This document shows, piece by piece, positions 23,949-35,526 of a DNA stretch of 64,000 nucleotides. A program made the position numbers and the translations under genes. Origin of the DNA: Providencia zhijiangensis (lineage in GTDB: Bacteria; Pseudomonadota; Gammaproteobacteria; Enterobacterales; Enterobacteriaceae); contig NZ_CP135990.1 in the NCBI RefSeq assembly GCF_030315915.2, forward strand, positions 1,240,001 to 1,304,000. Direction: 5' to 3'. The notes under the pieces are model-generated. The model searched no databases, had not been told where the DNA came from, and saw only the letters and a program-made list of their open reading frames with translations. The stretch's first letter is position 1. Each line of letters starts with the position of its first letter.

Positions 23949-24203
23949 ATTGTCGATTCCAAAACTCTGTGGTTTAGCTGAAAAGAGGTACAACGGAAAA
24001 TGTCGAGCCATCAGAGTAACTTGGAAGAGGGTTTTTGCCAATTGTTTTACTAAAAATTGGTGTGATCTTGTGAGCTAGATAGCCATTACATCAAATTTAA
24101 CCAAAAATTGAGTATAGACCAGTGAGTTAATCTAATTAGTGGAATTATTAACAAATAAGACGGTTAGCAGATTCGATAATGGGGAATATAAAATACCAGC
24201 AAT

Positions 24204-24230
24204 AAAAAAGCAGCGCCGGAGCGCTGCTTT
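24204..24230 (-). terminator. Terminator of ompF
   Basis: Read on the minus strand: GCAGCGC-TCCG-GCGCTGC followed by a T6 run, about 45 bp beyond the ompF stop. Confidence 0.92.
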
Positions 24231-24274
24231 CAAAAACATGATTTACTGTTTTCAGATTATCAGTTAACTGATAA

Positions 24275-25411
24275 TTAGAATTGGTAAACTAAGCCCAGAC
24301 CAACTACGTTGTCAGTCATCAGACCAGTTTCGTTAGTGAAGTCGTTGTCTTTCAGCAGGTTGATTTTGTAATCAACAACTGCAGACATGTTTTTGTTGAA
24401 GTAGTAGTAAGAACCTACAGAGATGTATTTAACTAAATCTTGGTTCTCATATTTGTCACCAGCACGGCTAGTGAAACCTAAAGATTTACCTTTAGATTGG
24501 TTATAACCGATAGATGGTTTCAGACCGAAATCGAACAGGTATTGAGCCACTAATTCAACGTTTTCAGTTTTGTTAGCGATACGGTGATCTGAACCGTAGT
24601 GAGTAGTGTTCAGAGTTTGACCGTACATAGCTGCTAAGTATACGTTGTTAGCGTCAAATTTAGCACCAACGTTCCATGCTTCAGCGCGTTCGCCGCGTGC
24701 AGTAGAAGTCAGAGCTTTTTGAGCTTCAGTACGAGCAGAGTTAGAGTAACCACCACCCAGAGTTACGCCCCAACCTAAGTCGTAAGCTGTTGCGAAACCG
24801 TAACCGTCACCGTTGTCTTTGTAACCGTTAGACCAAACATCATTTTTGTCCTGTGCAGAAACACCTGATTTGTTAGAATCAGTGTTTTTGCCTTGGTATT
24901 GCAGGGCGAAGCTCAGGCCATCAACATAACCAAACATGTTGTTGTTACGGTAAGTAGCCAGGTTACGGTTACGTGAAGTCATGAAAGTATCAGACTGAGC
25001 CATGGTGTCGCCGCCCCATAATGGGAAAACGTCGGTCCATGCGTTCGTGTCATAGATAACACCGTAGTTACGACCGTAGTCTACAGAACCGAAATCTTTA
25101 AATTTCAGACCCGCGTATGCTAAACGGTTTTTGTTATCGTTGTTGTTTTCAGTTTTGTTTGTCTTAGTTTCCCACTCGAAACGACCAAAACCAGTCAGTT
25201 GGTCAGTGATCTGAGTGTCACCTTTAACACCTAAACGAACACGTGAATCGTCGCCGTCTTCGCCGCTTTCTGCGTTAGCGAAGTAGTGACGAACGTCAAC
25301 TTTACCGTACAGGTCTAATTTGTTGCCGTCTTTGTTGTAGATTTCAGCTGCGTTTGCTGCACCAGCAGCTAACAGAGCTGGGATAACCATTGCAAGAATA
25401 TTGCGTTTCAT
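24275..25411 (-). CDS. ompF: Outer membrane general porin, OmpF/OmpC type
   Basis: Trimeric 16-stranded general diffusion porin of the outer membrane. The Sec signal [21 protein letters not shown] precedes mature [18 protein letters not shown]. It keeps the constriction-loop PLWGGD region, alternating aromatic strands and the C-terminal aromatic VGLGLVYQF. The start at 25411 is the second of two adjacent ATGs behind GAGGGT; an ATG at 25414 would add one Met. 378 aa. The symbol ompF rests on the asnS-ompF-aspC gene order, since OmpF and OmpC cannot be separated by sequence alone here. Confidence 0.93.
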   Translation of the reverse strand: MKRNILAMVIPALLAAGAANAAEIYNKDGNKLDLYGKVDVRHYFANAESGEDGDDSRVRLGVKGDTQITDQLTGFGRFEWETKTNKTENNNDNKNRLAYAGLKFKDFGSVDYGRNYGVIYDTNAWTDVFPLWGGDTMAQSDTFMTSRNRNLATYRNNNMFGYVDGLSFALQYQGKNTDSNKSGVSAQDKNDVWSNGYKDNGDGYGFATAYDLGWGVTLGGGYSNSARTEAQKALTSTARGERAEAWNVGAKFDANNVYLAAMYGQTLNTTHYGSDHRIANKTENVELVAQYLFDFGLKPSIGYNQSKGKSLGFTSRAGDKYENQDLVKYISVGSYYYFNKNMSAVVDYKINLLKDNDFTNETGLMTDNVVGLGLVYQF

Positions 25412-25956
25412 CATTATTATTACCCTCATTGGTGTTATTCGGACACCTGCCACTGCCAAAAATAATCCATAAATTTCTTTTGAACTATTTATGAGAGATT
25501 AGTGTCGTCTTTAGTCGGCGTCCAGTGTTCCATTGGTAGATAAATTTATCTACCCCCAAAATGCTACAAAAACGAAGATTCTGAAACAAATGGTAACAAG
25601 GTGTTTCAAAATGTAAAAAATAGAGCAAAAAATAATCACTCGTCTTACCAGTTGAAAAAATTTTACAAAAAAGAGGGAACTTTTTTGAAAGACAAATTGA
25701 ACTTTTTTCGAACGATATCATTCATTGATGAGGGAAAAGTGTACTGACAAATAAGAATGGTAACACGCTCAAAGCAGATTATTCTTAGTCGGAATAGGAA
25801 TCGTTAATAAAAAAGCAAAAAATAGGGCAATAAAAGAAAAACTGTGACGGTGCTCTCAAAATATTCAGTCAGGGCCAATAGCTAGCGATAAATCAGTATC
25901 AGCGACCTGCTTGGGTATAACGTTTTTGATAAAAAACGAGTGATAAACAGTGGGGA
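25412..25956. other. Long intergenic region upstream of ompF
   Basis: About 545 bp without a credible gene. It holds the ompF leader with its GAGGGT ribosome-binding site, the candidate OmpR boxes at 25581-25610, and otherwise AT-rich sequence. A long regulated leader is normal for this porin. No micF-like RNA could be established. Confidence 0.5.
25581..25610 (-). promoter_or_regulatory. Candidate OmpR binding boxes upstream of ompF
   Basis: Three consecutive 10-bp units read on the minus strand as TTTGAAACAC, CTTGTTACCA and TTTGTTTCAG, resembling the 10-bp-phased GAAAC/GTTAC half-sites of OmpR targets, about 170-200 bp before the ompF start. Pattern match only. Confidence 0.4.
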
Positions 25957-25988
25957 TAAAAATATCGGGCCACTCAGTGACCCGATAT
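25957..25988 (-). terminator. Terminator of asnS
   Basis: Read on the minus strand: ATCGGGTCAC-TGA-GTGGCCCGAT followed by ATTTTT. Confidence 0.85.
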
Positions 25989-26024
25989 GAATAACCATTT
26001 AAGCCGTATGATGGGCAATTGGCA

Positions 26025-27425
26025 TTAGAATGCCGCGTTTCTTGGGGTACGTGGGAATGGAATCACTTCACGTACGTTGCTGACGCCAGTGACGTAAGCA
26101 ATTAAACGCTCAAAACCAAGACCGAAACCGGAATGAGGCACAGTGCCGTAACGGCGCAGATCACGATACCACCAGTAATCTTCTTTATTCATGCCCATTT
26201 CTTCTAAACGTGCATCCAGTCTATCTAAACGTTCTTCACGCTGAGAACCACCGATGATTTCGCCAATACCAGGGGCTAAGACGTCCATCGCGGCAACGGT
26301 TTTACCGTCTTCATTAAGGCGCATATAGAAAGCTTTAATATCTTTCGGGTAGTTTTTAACCACCACTGGCGCTTTAAAGTGTTGCTCAGCTAAGTAACGC
26401 TCATGCTCAGAAGACATATCGACACCCCAGTAAACTGGGTTTTCGAATTTCTGACCGCAGGTTTCGAGGATTTTGATCGCATCGGTATAGTCAACTTGTG
26501 CAAAATCAGAATTCACAAAACGTTCCAGACGGTTAATCACGTCTTTATCAACACGTTCAGCAAAGAATTCAAGGTCATCACGACGCTCTGTTAATGCTGC
26601 TTTGAATGCATATTTCAGCATTTTTTCAGCCAGACCGGCGATGTCATCTAAGTTAGCAAATGCCACTTCAGGCTCTAACATCCAGAATTCAGCTAAGTGA
26701 CGGCTGGTGTTGGAGTTTTCAGCGCGGAAAGTTGGACCAAAGGTGTAGATTTTGCTTAATGCAGTGGCATAAGCTTCACCGTTCAACTGACCAGAAACCG
26801 TTAAGAAGGCTTCGCGACCGAAGAAATCTTCGCTGAAATCCACTTCGCCTTTGTCATTACGCGGCAAATTGTTGTAGTCCAGTGTAGAAACACGGAACAT
26901 TTCACCCGCACCTTCAGTATCTGATGCAGTGATGAGAGGGGTAGATACCCAAAAGAAACCTTGCTCATCAAAGAAACGATGCAGAGCTTGCGCTAATGTG
27001 TGGCGAACACGTGCAACAGCACCGATTAAGTTAGTGCGTGGACGCAAGTGAGCGGCTTCACGTAAAAACTCGACGCTGTGGCGTTTGGCAGCCATTGGGT
27101 AAGTGTCAGGATCTTCAACCCAACCAACGACTTTTACTGCCGTTGCTTGCAATTCAAAAGATTGGCCTTGACCTTGAGATTCGGTCACGACACCAGTGAC
27201 TTCCACAGAGCAGCCTGTGGTTAAATGCAGGACTTCGTCATTATAATTAGATAAATTATTATTGATGATAGCCTGTAATGGGTTAAAGCATGAACCGTCA
27301 TAAACGGCGAGGAAAGAAAAACCAGCTTTTGAATCTCTCCTTGTACGTACCCAGCCTTGAACGGTGACTTCAGAGCCCACCGCCACACGGCCTTGCAGTA
27401 CATCGACTACAGGCGCAACGATCAT
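26025..27425 (-). CDS. asnS: Asparagine--tRNA ligase
   Basis: Class IIb aminoacyl-tRNA synthetase charging tRNA-Asn. The N-terminal OB fold includes [16 protein letters not shown]. Class II motif 2 is around [25 protein letters not shown], and motif 3 is [15 protein letters not shown] near the C-terminus, which ends [15 protein letters not shown]. 466 aa, exactly the family length. Minus strand between pncB and ompF as in E. coli. Confidence 0.98.
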   Translation of the reverse strand: MIVAPVVDVLQGRVAVGSEVTVQGWVRTRRDSKAGFSFLAVYDGSCFNPLQAIINNNLSNYNDEVLHLTTGCSVEVTGVVTESQGQGQSFELQATAVKVVGWVEDPDTYPMAAKRHSVEFLREAAHLRPRTNLIGAVARVRHTLAQALHRFFDEQGFFWVSTPLITASDTEGAGEMFRVSTLDYNNLPRNDKGEVDFSEDFFGREAFLTVSGQLNGEAYATALSKIYTFGPTFRAENSNTSRHLAEFWMLEPEVAFANLDDIAGLAEKMLKYAFKAALTERRDDLEFFAERVDKDVINRLERFVNSDFAQVDYTDAIKILETCGQKFENPVYWGVDMSSEHERYLAEQHFKAPVVVKNYPKDIKAFYMRLNEDGKTVAAMDVLAPGIGEIIGGSQREERLDRLDARLEEMGMNKEDYWWYRDLRRYGTVPHSGFGLGFERLIAYVTGVSNVREVIPFPRTPRNAAF

Positions 27426-27659
27426 AAAAATTACTCTCTTTTAAATAATATTAACGATATGAGATGACGGGTATGCGTTATTGGGGTTGACTGCTTAAGG
27501 GTTTACGAAGAAACACTATATAAGAAGAAAACTCACGATAAGAAAAAGCGATAACCCGACATCTTTTCCGAAATCCCATATTTCAGGGGTAATCTGCTAT
27601 GTTACTTGCCATTTGGCAGGAAACAAGTAAAAAATCGCTATCGGGTTATTAATTTGTTT

Positions 27660-28874
27660 TTAGCAGGCTTTTTCCATTTTAGGAAGGTCAAAGGCTTTGC
27701 GTAGCTGATTCACAAATTCATCATCTTCACAGATGGTTTTTCCGGGGCTATCGGATAATTTAGCAACGGGTTTGCCATTACATTCTACCAGCTTGATCAC
27801 AATATTCATCGGAACCACATTCGGAATGTTGCAAGTGAGCCTTGTGCCAATGCCAAACACTAAATTGATCCGTTTATGGAAATAGTGGTATAGCTCTAAG
27901 GCTTTTTGCAGGTCTAAATTATCGGAGAACACCAATGTTTTACTCAGTGGGTCAATACCCAATTTCTGATAATGGGCGATGGCTTTTTCACCCCATTCAA
28001 TAGGATCCCCAGAATCGTGGCGTAATCCTTGGTAACGATTAGCAAACTCGCGGTCAAAATCACGCAGGAATGCATCCATCGTAATACAGTCGGTCAGGGC
28101 GATACCTAGATGATTTGGGTACTCATCTAGCCAGCTTTGTAGGGCTTCACGTTGGCTATTGGCGAGTTCAGGGCTTATCTGTTGATGAGCTTGGAACCAT
28201 TCATGCGCTTGAGTACCGACAGGCATTAAGCCCAATTCGCGAGCCAATTTGTAGTTACTGGTTCCCACTAAATAAGGGAATTCTTGCTTGAGCATGCCCA
28301 CGATAGCCGCTTGCACTTCATAGGAAAAACGGCGGCGAGTACCGAAATCCATCAATTTAAAACCGGATAGATTCAATTGGCGTTCGCTGGCTTCTTGATA
28401 AAACAGTTCCAGTAACTTGTGAAGTTGGTTAACGGCATCATTAGCGGTAATGGTAGAGTGTCTGTCACGTTGAACAATCTCACTCACTAACGCTAATAGT
28501 GGCACTTCCCACATAATGACTTCGCGCCATGGGCCACTGATGCGCATGGCCAGTTGACCATTATCAGCGACGCTTACGACAACTTGATCAGGATTAAAGC
28601 GGAATGTTTTTAGCCACGAAAGGTAATCTTCGGTGAAAAAGGGCAGAGTACGTAGGTACTGATATTCATCATCCGAAAGAGAAAGCTGTGCCATCAATTG
28701 GATCTGTTGTTCAATCTCATTGGCATAGGCACCTAAAATATCACTGCTACGGCAACGAAATTCAGCGACAACGGGAACTTGGTTGTAGCGGTGAAAAACG
28801 GCTTGCTGCATATGAAGCTTATAAGCATCGGTATCCAGCAGTGATGTAATAATCGGTGTTACGTCTAAATTCAT
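27660..28874 (-). CDS. pncB: Nicotinate phosphoribosyltransferase
   Basis: Converts nicotinate plus PRPP (with ATP) to nicotinate mononucleotide in NAD salvage. Landmarks: [16 protein letters not shown], the DFGTRRRFS block with the phosphohistidine-region basic residues, [12 protein letters not shown], and the PRPP-binding FSDNLDL and [10 protein letters not shown]. 404 aa, a little above E. coli. Adjacent to asnS as in E. coli. Confidence 0.97.
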   Translation of the reverse strand: MNLDVTPIITSLLDTDAYKLHMQQAVFHRYNQVPVVAEFRCRSSDILGAYANEIEQQIQLMAQLSLSDDEYQYLRTLPFFTEDYLSWLKTFRFNPDQVVVSVADNGQLAMRISGPWREVIMWEVPLLALVSEIVQRDRHSTITANDAVNQLHKLLELFYQEASERQLNLSGFKLMDFGTRRRFSYEVQAAIVGMLKQEFPYLVGTSNYKLARELGLMPVGTQAHEWFQAHQQISPELANSQREALQSWLDEYPNHLGIALTDCITMDAFLRDFDREFANRYQGLRHDSGDPIEWGEKAIAHYQKLGIDPLSKTLVFSDNLDLQKALELYHYFHKRINLVFGIGTRLTCNIPNVVPMNIVIKLVECNGKPVAKLSDSPGKTICEDDEFVNQLRKAFDLPKMEKAC

Positions 28875-29330
28875 GCGCGCAGAGTTCCTCGCGGAGCTGA
28901 CTAATTGCTAAATCGTTAAAGTTGAAAAAGTATACCCGCTTTAACAAAAGATAGAAGTTTTATTCTATCTGTATGTTGTTGGAAGATAATTCAACTTTAA
29001 TCCACCCAATTAACTGTTGAGTTAAACGCGTTCAACGTGGTCATTATTCTAAACGAATCTTCATTTACTGTTCGATAACATACTCAGAACAATAATCACC
29101 GAATGATACTAACATGTAAATTTAGATTTAATAGATCTATAGCACCAACAGGCAAACCGCTCGCCCACAAAGTTGGATACTACTCTCATAAATTTGATGG
29201 GGAATAATAGAAAAACATCGCAATTTGTGATGAAAATGTTTCTCAAGTCGATTCACATTAGTTCATCTTATAGTATTGTATACAGTAGAAAGAGACTATG
29301 ACACGGATATAACGAATAAAAAGGTTACCT
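28875..29330. other. Divergent pncB-pepN intergenic region
   Basis: 456 bp that must carry the two outward promoters. A TATAGT hexamer at 29269-29274 and the AAGGTTACCT ribosome-binding region just before pepN are visible. I could not match a convincing -35, and I see no ORF or RNA gene. Confidence 0.45.
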
Positions 29331-31949
29331 ATGACTCAGTTAAGACAAGCGAAATATCGTCAAGATTATCAAGCACCTGATTATACAATTACAGAAATAT
29401 CCCTTGATTTTGACCTTGATCCCGCCAAAACCAAAGTGACCGCTATCAGTAAGGTAAAACGCCTTAATCCGCAATCTTCTACCTTAGAATTATTTGGTGA
29501 AGATTTAACTCTTATTAGCCTTGAAGTCGATGGTAAAGCGTGGACAAACTATAAAGAAGAATCCGGCAAGCTTATCATTGAATCGCTACCAGATGCGTTT
29601 ACACTGAGTATTATTAATGAGATTAGCCCTGAAAAAAACAGTGCATTAGAAGGTTTATATGTTTCTGGTGAAGCTTTGTGTACTCAGTGCGAGGCTGAAG
29701 GTTTCCGCCACATTACTTATTACCAAGATCGCCCTGATGTTTTAGCGCGTTACACCACCAAAATTACAGCAGACAAATCCCGCTATCCTTATTTACTTTC
29801 TAACGGTAACCGCATCGCGGAAGGTGAACTGGATGATGGTCGCCATTGGGTAAAATGGGAAGACCCATTCCCGAAACCAAGTTACTTATTTGCATTGGTC
29901 GCCGGGGACTTTGATGTTTTACGTGATGAGTTTGTGACTCGTACTGGTCGCAAAGTCGCATTAGAGCTGTTTGTTGATAAAGGCAACCTAGACCGTGCGC
30001 CATGGGCAATGAAATCCCTGCAAAATGCAATGAAATGGGATGAAGAGCGTTTCGGTTTAGAATATGACCTTGATATCTATATGATTGTTGCTGTTGATTT
30101 CTTCAACATGGGCGCAATGGAAAATAAAGGCCTGAACGTATTTAACTCGAAGTACGTTTTAGCAAAAAGCGAAACCGCCACCGATAAAGATTATCTGAAT
30201 ATTGAATCTGTGATTGGTCACGAATATTTCCATAACTGGACAGGCAACCGAATTACTTGCCGTGACTGGTTCCAATTAAGTTTAAAAGAAGGGTTGACCG
30301 TCTTCCGTGATCAGGAATTTAGCTCTGATTTAGGCTCACGTTCAGTTAACCGTATTAATAATGTTAAAGTGATGCGTGCGGCGCAGTTTGCAGAAGATGC
30401 AAGCCCGATGGCTCACCCGATCCGACCTGAAAAAGTGATCGAAATGAACAACTTTTATACACTAACAGTGTATGAAAAAGGATCTGAAGTCATCCGCATG
30501 ATCCACACTTTGCTTGGAGAAGAGATGTTCCAAGCTGGGATCCAGCTGTATGTTCATCGCCATGATGGCAGCGCAGCAACGTGTGATGATTTCGTACAGG
30601 CGATGGAAGATGCATCGAATGTGGATTTATCCCTATTCCGTCGCTGGTATAGCCAATCAGGAACGCCAGTGCTGACCGTTCGTGATGAATACTCGCCAGA
30701 GAAGCAACAATATACGCTGCATGTTAGCCAAATGACGCCACCAACTGCCGACCAAGCAGAAAAACAGCCTCTGCATATTCCATTGGATATCGAACTGTAT
30801 GGTGAAGATGGTGCGGTGATCCCGCTTAAACGTGATGGAAGTTTGGTGAACTCAGTCTTAAATGTCACTCAAGCGTCACAAAGTTTTGTATTTGACCATG
30901 TGACTTCTCGCCCGGTGCCTTCTTTATTACGTGAGTTTTCTGCGCCAGTAAAACTGGATTATCCATACACGGATGCACAACTGGCATTTTTAATGCAGCA
31001 TGCGAGCAATGAATTTTCTCGCTGGGATGCGGCGCAGCAACTGATTAATAACTATGCCAAAATTAACGTAGAAAAACTGCATAAAGGGGAAGCGCTAGTT
31101 CTGCCTGAGCATGTAGTGGATGCATTCCGCGCGGTATTACTCAGTGACAATATTGACCCTGCATTAGCCGCTTTAATTTTGACTCTGCCTTCAGAAAATG
31201 AAATTGCGGAGCTGTTTACGGTTATTGATCCTGTGGCAATCCATAACGCGATTGATTTTATCCACTCAACGCTAGCGAATGAAATGCACGATGAGTTCTT
31301 AACGGTCTATCGCTCGATTAATATTGATGGATATCGTGTTGATCACGGAGATATTGCGCTGCGTTCACTGCGTAATACTTGCTTGCAATATTTAGCGGCA
31401 GCGGACGACCGTGAGTTGGCGAATAAGCTGGTAGAAGCGCAATACCGCAGTGCGGATAATATGACGGACTCACTCGCGGCATTAACCGCTGCAAATGAAG
31501 CGGGCTTGCCATGTCATGCAACGCTTATGGCAGATTTTGATGATCGCTGGCACCATGATGGCTTGGTGATGGACAAATGGTTTACGCTGCAAGGTACCAA
31601 TCCAGCTAAAAACACACTGGCAAAAGTCCGTGAATTATTAAATCATCGATCATTTAGCATGACTAACCCGAACCGTGTCCGTGCACTAGTGGGTTCATTT
31701 ACGGCGGGTAATCCAGTGAACTTCCACGCGGAAGATAGCAGCGGTTATCAATTCCTGTATGAGATCTTAGTGGATCTGAATACCCGTAACCCGCAAGTGG
31801 CATCGCGATTAATTGAGCCATTAATCCGTTTTAAACGTTATGATGCGAAGCGCCAAGGTTTAATGCGCGAGGTTCTAGAAAAACTGAAAGGGTTAGAAAA
31901 TCTCTCTGGGGATCTGTTTGAGAAGATAACCAAAGCGCTAGAAAGTTAA
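29331..31949 (+). CDS. pepN: Aminopeptidase N
   Basis: Cytoplasmic M1-family zinc aminopeptidase, the main broad-specificity alanyl aminopeptidase of enterobacteria. Substrate-anchoring GAMEN is in FFNMGAMENKGLN. Zinc site HEYFHNWTG gives His297 and His301, with the glutamate ligand in LKEGLTVFRDQEF. The transition-state tyrosine lies in the FYTLTVYEKG block. 872 aa (E. coli 870) with the full C-terminal helical domain. Single gene with its own terminator downstream. Confidence 0.98.
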   Translation: MTQLRQAKYRQDYQAPDYTITEISLDFDLDPAKTKVTAISKVKRLNPQSSTLELFGEDLTLISLEVDGKAWTNYKEESGKLIIESLPDAFTLSIINEISPEKNSALEGLYVSGEALCTQCEAEGFRHITYYQDRPDVLARYTTKITADKSRYPYLLSNGNRIAEGELDDGRHWVKWEDPFPKPSYLFALVAGDFDVLRDEFVTRTGRKVALELFVDKGNLDRAPWAMKSLQNAMKWDEERFGLEYDLDIYMIVAVDFFNMGAMENKGLNVFNSKYVLAKSETATDKDYLNIESVIGHEYFHNWTGNRITCRDWFQLSLKEGLTVFRDQEFSSDLGSRSVNRINNVKVMRAAQFAEDASPMAHPIRPEKVIEMNNFYTLTVYEKGSEVIRMIHTLLGEEMFQAGIQLYVHRHDGSAATCDDFVQAMEDASNVDLSLFRRWYSQSGTPVLTVRDEYSPEKQQYTLHVSQMTPPTADQAEKQPLHIPLDIELYGEDGAVIPLKRDGSLVNSVLNVTQASQSFVFDHVTSRPVPSLLREFSAPVKLDYPYTDAQLAFLMQHASNEFSRWDAAQQLINNYAKINVEKLHKGEALVLPEHVVDAFRAVLLSDNIDPALAALILTLPSENEIAELFTVIDPVAIHNAIDFIHSTLANEMHDEFLTVYRSINIDGYRVDHGDIALRSLRNTCLQYLAAADDRELANKLVEAQYRSADNMTDSLAALTAANEAGLPCHATLMADFDDRWHHDGLVMDKWFTLQGTNPAKNTLAKVRELLNHRSFSMTNPNRVRALVGSFTAGNPVNFHAEDSSGYQFLYEILVDLNTRNPQVASRLIEPLIRFKRYDAKRQGLMREVLEKLKGLENLSGDLFEKITKALES

Positions 31950-31992
31950 TTCTTAGGATAGTAGGCAGTTAATTCTTAGAATAAATGCATGT

Positions 31993-32026
31993 AAGCCCTT
32001 AGATTTTCGAGTCTAAGGGCTTTTTT
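31993..32026 (+). terminator. Terminator of pepN
   Basis: AAGCCCTTAGA-TTTTCGAG-TCTAAGGGCTT followed by T5. The rest of the gap up to pyrD (32027-32254) holds no other feature I can support. Confidence 0.92.
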
Positions 32027-32254
32027 ATGGTAGAAGATCAAAACAATTAGCACTTTTAGTGATATTTTCATGGATTATTACCCCACAGTTGGGGTAGCAT
32101 ATGTGCCGTTTTATCAAGCCAATCTCACTTGTATACTCACAAACCCTATTTGGTAAAACAGGTTTGGGGGTATTTTTGCACGCGCTGAGTTTGAGTGTGT
32201 CGTGTAGAGAAATGCATATTCAATCGTACTTAGACAGAAAGTAGGTTAATAGCT

Positions 32255-33265
32255 ATGTTATATCACCTTGCCCGAAAGGCACTGTTTCAGCTCGACCCTG
32301 AAAAGGCCCATGAATTAACGTTTCGTCAGCTTCAGCGTTTAAACCACTCTCCTCTCCAATTCCTTCTTCGTCAATCCATTGCAACCAAACCCGTTACCTG
32401 TATGGGACTCTCCTTTAAAAATCCATTAGGCTTAGCCGCAGGACTCGACAAAAATGGCGAGTGCATTGATGCGTTTGGTGCAATGGGATTTGGTTTTGTC
32501 GAAATTGGAACCGTTACACCACGTCCTCAAGATGGAAATGACAAACCAAGATTATTCAGAGTTGTTGAAGCGGAAGGGATTATTAACCGCATGGGTTTCA
32601 ACAATAAAGGGGTTGATAACCTGGTTGAGAACGTTAAAAAATCAACTTACGGCGGGATTATCGGGATTAATATTGGTAAAAATAAAGATACGCCCGTTGA
32701 GCATGGTAAAGACGATTATTTAATTTGTATGGATAAAGTGTATGCCCACGCAGGGTATATCGCGATTAATATTTCATCACCAAACACCCCTGGATTACGC
32801 ACATTACAATATGGGGAAGCGCTGGATGATTTATTAAGTGGCATTAAAGAGAAGCAATTAGCACTGCAATCACTCCATCAGAAATATGTCCCTGTTGCGG
32901 TTAAAATTGCACCGGATTTAACTGAAGAAGAAATTGTGCAAGTTGCTGACAGTTTAGTGAGACATAATATTGATGGCGTTATTGCGACGAACACCACATT
33001 GGATCGCTCTTTAGTTCAAGGTTTAAATTACTGTAATGAAGCGGGTGGTTTAAGTGGTCGTCCGGTACAATTAAAAAGCACCCAAGTCATTAAACTTATT
33101 TCCCATGAATTAAATGGAAAGTTACCAATTATTGGTGTTGGCGGTATTGATTCATTAACTGCAGCCAGAGAAAAAATGGAAGCAGGGGCATCATTAGTCC
33201 AAATTTATTCTGGTTTTATTTACCACGGACCAAAGTTAATAAAGGATATTGTTAATCACATCTAA
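32255..33265 (+). CDS. pyrD: Dihydroorotate dehydrogenase (quinone), class 2
   Basis: Membrane-associated flavoenzyme that oxidises dihydroorotate to orotate with quinone as acceptor in pyrimidine synthesis. The N-terminal amphipathic helices ([21 protein letters not shown]) identify class 2. FMN-binding and catalytic blocks: [51 protein letters not shown] (class 2 catalytic serine), and GVGGIDS near the C-terminus. 336 aa, as in E. coli. Confidence 0.98.
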   Translation: MLYHLARKALFQLDPEKAHELTFRQLQRLNHSPLQFLLRQSIATKPVTCMGLSFKNPLGLAAGLDKNGECIDAFGAMGFGFVEIGTVTPRPQDGNDKPRLFRVVEAEGIINRMGFNNKGVDNLVENVKKSTYGGIIGINIGKNKDTPVEHGKDDYLICMDKVYAHAGYIAINISSPNTPGLRTLQYGEALDDLLSGIKEKQLALQSLHQKYVPVAVKIAPDLTEEEIVQVADSLVRHNIDGVIATNTTLDRSLVQGLNYCNEAGGLSGRPVQLKSTQVIKLISHELNGKLPIIGVGGIDSLTAAREKMEAGASLVQIYSGFIYHGPKLIKDIVNHI

Positions 33266-33285
33266 AAAATGGTGATTAATTATAC

Positions 33286-33312
33286 AAGGGGGTTTATTTA
33301 TTCCCCCTTTTA
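33286..33312 (+). terminator. Terminator of pyrD
   Basis: AAGGGGG / CCCCCTTTT stem around TTTATTTATT. The rest of the interval to zapC (33313-33565) contains no gene that I can see. Confidence 0.85.
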
Positions 33313-33565
33313 TCCTATATTAAGATTGAACATAAATTATATCCATTAAATGACAAGTTATACGTGTAGTTGTGCGGCATATAGTTCACGCTCATCTGAT
33401 TAATTCGTTATTAAAAAGTCGACATTGATGTTTGCTTATATTGATCAGTCTGTCGTGTATCTTTTTCTTTTAAGCTTTAGGATATAACAGAGATATGTTT
33501 AAAGGGATCTTAATAAAGGATCCAAACAAAGCTTATTTGCTTATAACATCGCTAAAGGATCGTTT

Positions 33566-34111
33566 ATGAATATTAAACCTGATGATCATTGGCGTTGGTA
33601 TTTTGATCGTGACCATGACAGAGTGATGTTAGATCTCGCCAACGGCATGATATTTCGGTCTTGTTTTCCAGCTAAAATGTTGACTGTTTCTGCACAAAAT
33701 GAAATGCCTTTTAGTATTGAAGATGCAGCAGAGTTTTATTTATTTGATGAGCAAGCCAAGAGATTAAATATTAGTTATGAAGAGAGAGCGGAATTAGTCT
33801 TAAATAGCCTAGTTGCTTACCGCTTTTTAAAGCCGCAAATGCCAAAAAGTTGGTATTTTTCCAGTTTCCATTTTATGAGTGCACCAGAACGTGGTCAGTT
33901 AATTCAAGTGTGCTTAGAAAATAGCAATGTTTATTCAACATTTATTATTGCAGAAGCGGGCCATTCAGCAAGCTTGTGTTTATTAGCAGAAGCATCATTA
34001 GAATTACCGGATCGTACTTTGCGATTCTGTGATCCAATTAAGATCATGAACGATCGGATGATGCATTATCAGTCGAAAACCAAGCGCCTATTATATGGAA
34101 ATGCCATGTAA
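33566..34111 (+). CDS. zapC: Cell division protein ZapC
   Basis: Cytoplasmic Z-ring associated protein that binds FtsZ and promotes lateral interaction of its filaments. Characteristic start MNIKPDDHWRWYFDRDHDRVMLDLANGM and blocks PFSIEDAAEFYLFDE, SWYFSSFHFMSAPERGQL and DRTLRFCDPIKIMNDRM. 181 aa, the family length. Lies between pyrD and ycbX as in E. coli. Confidence 0.95.
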   Translation: MNIKPDDHWRWYFDRDHDRVMLDLANGMIFRSCFPAKMLTVSAQNEMPFSIEDAAEFYLFDEQAKRLNISYEERAELVLNSLVAYRFLKPQMPKSWYFSSFHFMSAPERGQLIQVCLENSNVYSTFIIAEAGHSASLCLLAEASLELPDRTLRFCDPIKIMNDRMMHYQSKTKRLLYGNAM

Positions 34112-34259
34112 TTGATCACTGATGATCATATTCGTATTTTGATTGCTTTTATACTGAATAAAGTTTCCATGCAAAATAAATAAAATGAAAAAATAGGCAT
34201 GATAAAATTTATACGATAAATGTAGCTGAAGAATATGAGATGAATTTATCTTTAATTAA

Positions 34260-34301
34260 GAGCCTCAACTAAAAAATTATTTTCTTAGTTGAGGCTTTAT
34301 T
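34260..34301. terminator. Terminator shared by zapC and ycbX
   Basis: GAGCCTCAACTAA / TTAGTTGAGGCTT stem with a 13-nt AT loop, just beyond the ycbX stop. It can act in both directions, though the T runs are short. Confidence 0.75.
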
Positions 34302-34306
34302 TCTAT

Positions 34307-35428
34307 TTAATCGGCTTGATTAAATGCAAGTTTGAGCGCAGTTTTTGGAATACAGCTACAAGCCAAAATATCCCCATTATCTTTGATAGCGCTTTGCTTT
34401 AGTGGAGTGACTTCCCCTTCAAGCAGTGAAATTCGGCAACGTCCACAAATTCCTGCACGGCATGAATAAGGGATTGAAAGCCCGTGAGATTCAAGCTGTT
34501 CAAGGATCACATGCTCTGTGTTTCCGATATATTCTATCTCTTCAAAAACCAAATTCACGGCAGTTGGAGTCGGTTTTGTGGTCTGGATAACAGGGGCTTC
34601 TCTATCGCGTAATGGATATTGTTTTGGCTGCTTAGTTTCTAATACGGTGAGAGTATCTCCTACGCGGATGATCCCCGTATTTTCAATTAATGCATTTTGC
34701 CCAAAGTCCACATCACCAGTGTCATCCATACGGAAAGTTTGCAGCGTAGCGAGCGGTTCTGCGTGTGGGTGCTTGATCCCTTTCTCTGGACTGACGGTGG
34801 TCAAAATACAGCGGCTACAAGGTTTATCTAAAGTGAAGATCACATCACCAATTTGAATGCGTTTCCAGCTATCTTCTTCGAACGGCTTAGCACCGGTAAT
34901 AATTAAGTTACCGCGAAATTGTTCGAGTTTTACGCTGGCTGGGCAGCGGCGTTGTAGCTCTTGTACGGAGGCTTCATTGATAAGCAAAAATGGGTAGCCA
35001 TCGGCAAAAGATAAGGGAATGTCTTGGTGCTTTTTGACTCGACGAGATAATTCAGGACTTAGCCATCTCAGTTGGACTGGCTCGTCAAAAAAGCTGCTTA
35101 ACCAACTATTTATCTCATCAGGTGCAATAAGTGCATGAAAATGATTGCCCCAAACTTCTGTAGGACTCTGTTTCTCATTAAAGTCCTGATACAATACGGT
35201 GGCGCTTTCACCATTAGGTGCTTTTAGATAAAGCCCATTATTGAGCATAGCCGGGGTAAATAATAACATCTGCGGATATTTACGCGCAGTGATAAACTTA
35301 CCTTCTAATGTGGTGACCATAAAGTTACGATCAAACGTCAATCCGCTGATATCAGCGTAACCATGAGATAGACGAATGCCCCTCATTGACTTGACTGGGT
35401 GTGTATACAGGCGCGAAAGCGTAATCAT
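34307..35428 (-). CDS. ycbX: MOSC and 2Fe-2S ferredoxin domain protein YcbX
   Basis: N-terminal MOSC beta-barrel region ([17 protein letters not shown]), MOSC core with the conserved cysteine in [12 protein letters not shown], then a C-terminal plant-type 2Fe-2S ferredoxin domain with ligands in [18 protein letters not shown] and ACSC. In E. coli it is a molybdenum-cofactor-dependent enzyme that reduces N-hydroxylated base analogues. 373 aa. Divergent from rlmL across 98 bp. Confidence 0.95.
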   Translation of the reverse strand: MITLSRLYTHPVKSMRGIRLSHGYADISGLTFDRNFMVTTLEGKFITARKYPQMLLFTPAMLNNGLYLKAPNGESATVLYQDFNEKQSPTEVWGNHFHALIAPDEINSWLSSFFDEPVQLRWLSPELSRRVKKHQDIPLSFADGYPFLLINEASVQELQRRCPASVKLEQFRGNLIITGAKPFEEDSWKRIQIGDVIFTLDKPCSRCILTTVSPEKGIKHPHAEPLATLQTFRMDDTGDVDFGQNALIENTGIIRVGDTLTVLETKQPKQYPLRDREAPVIQTTKPTPTAVNLVFEEIEYIGNTEHVILEQLESHGLSIPYSCRAGICGRCRISLLEGEVTPLKQSAIKDNGDILACSCIPKTALKLAFNQAD

Positions 35429-35526
35429 TTTTTAATCCTATAATTGTTGTGCAGCAACTTTATGACAAGTGCATGAGATTAGCTATAATGCGCAACAATT
35501 TTTCATCGAAATCGGTAATAAATACT

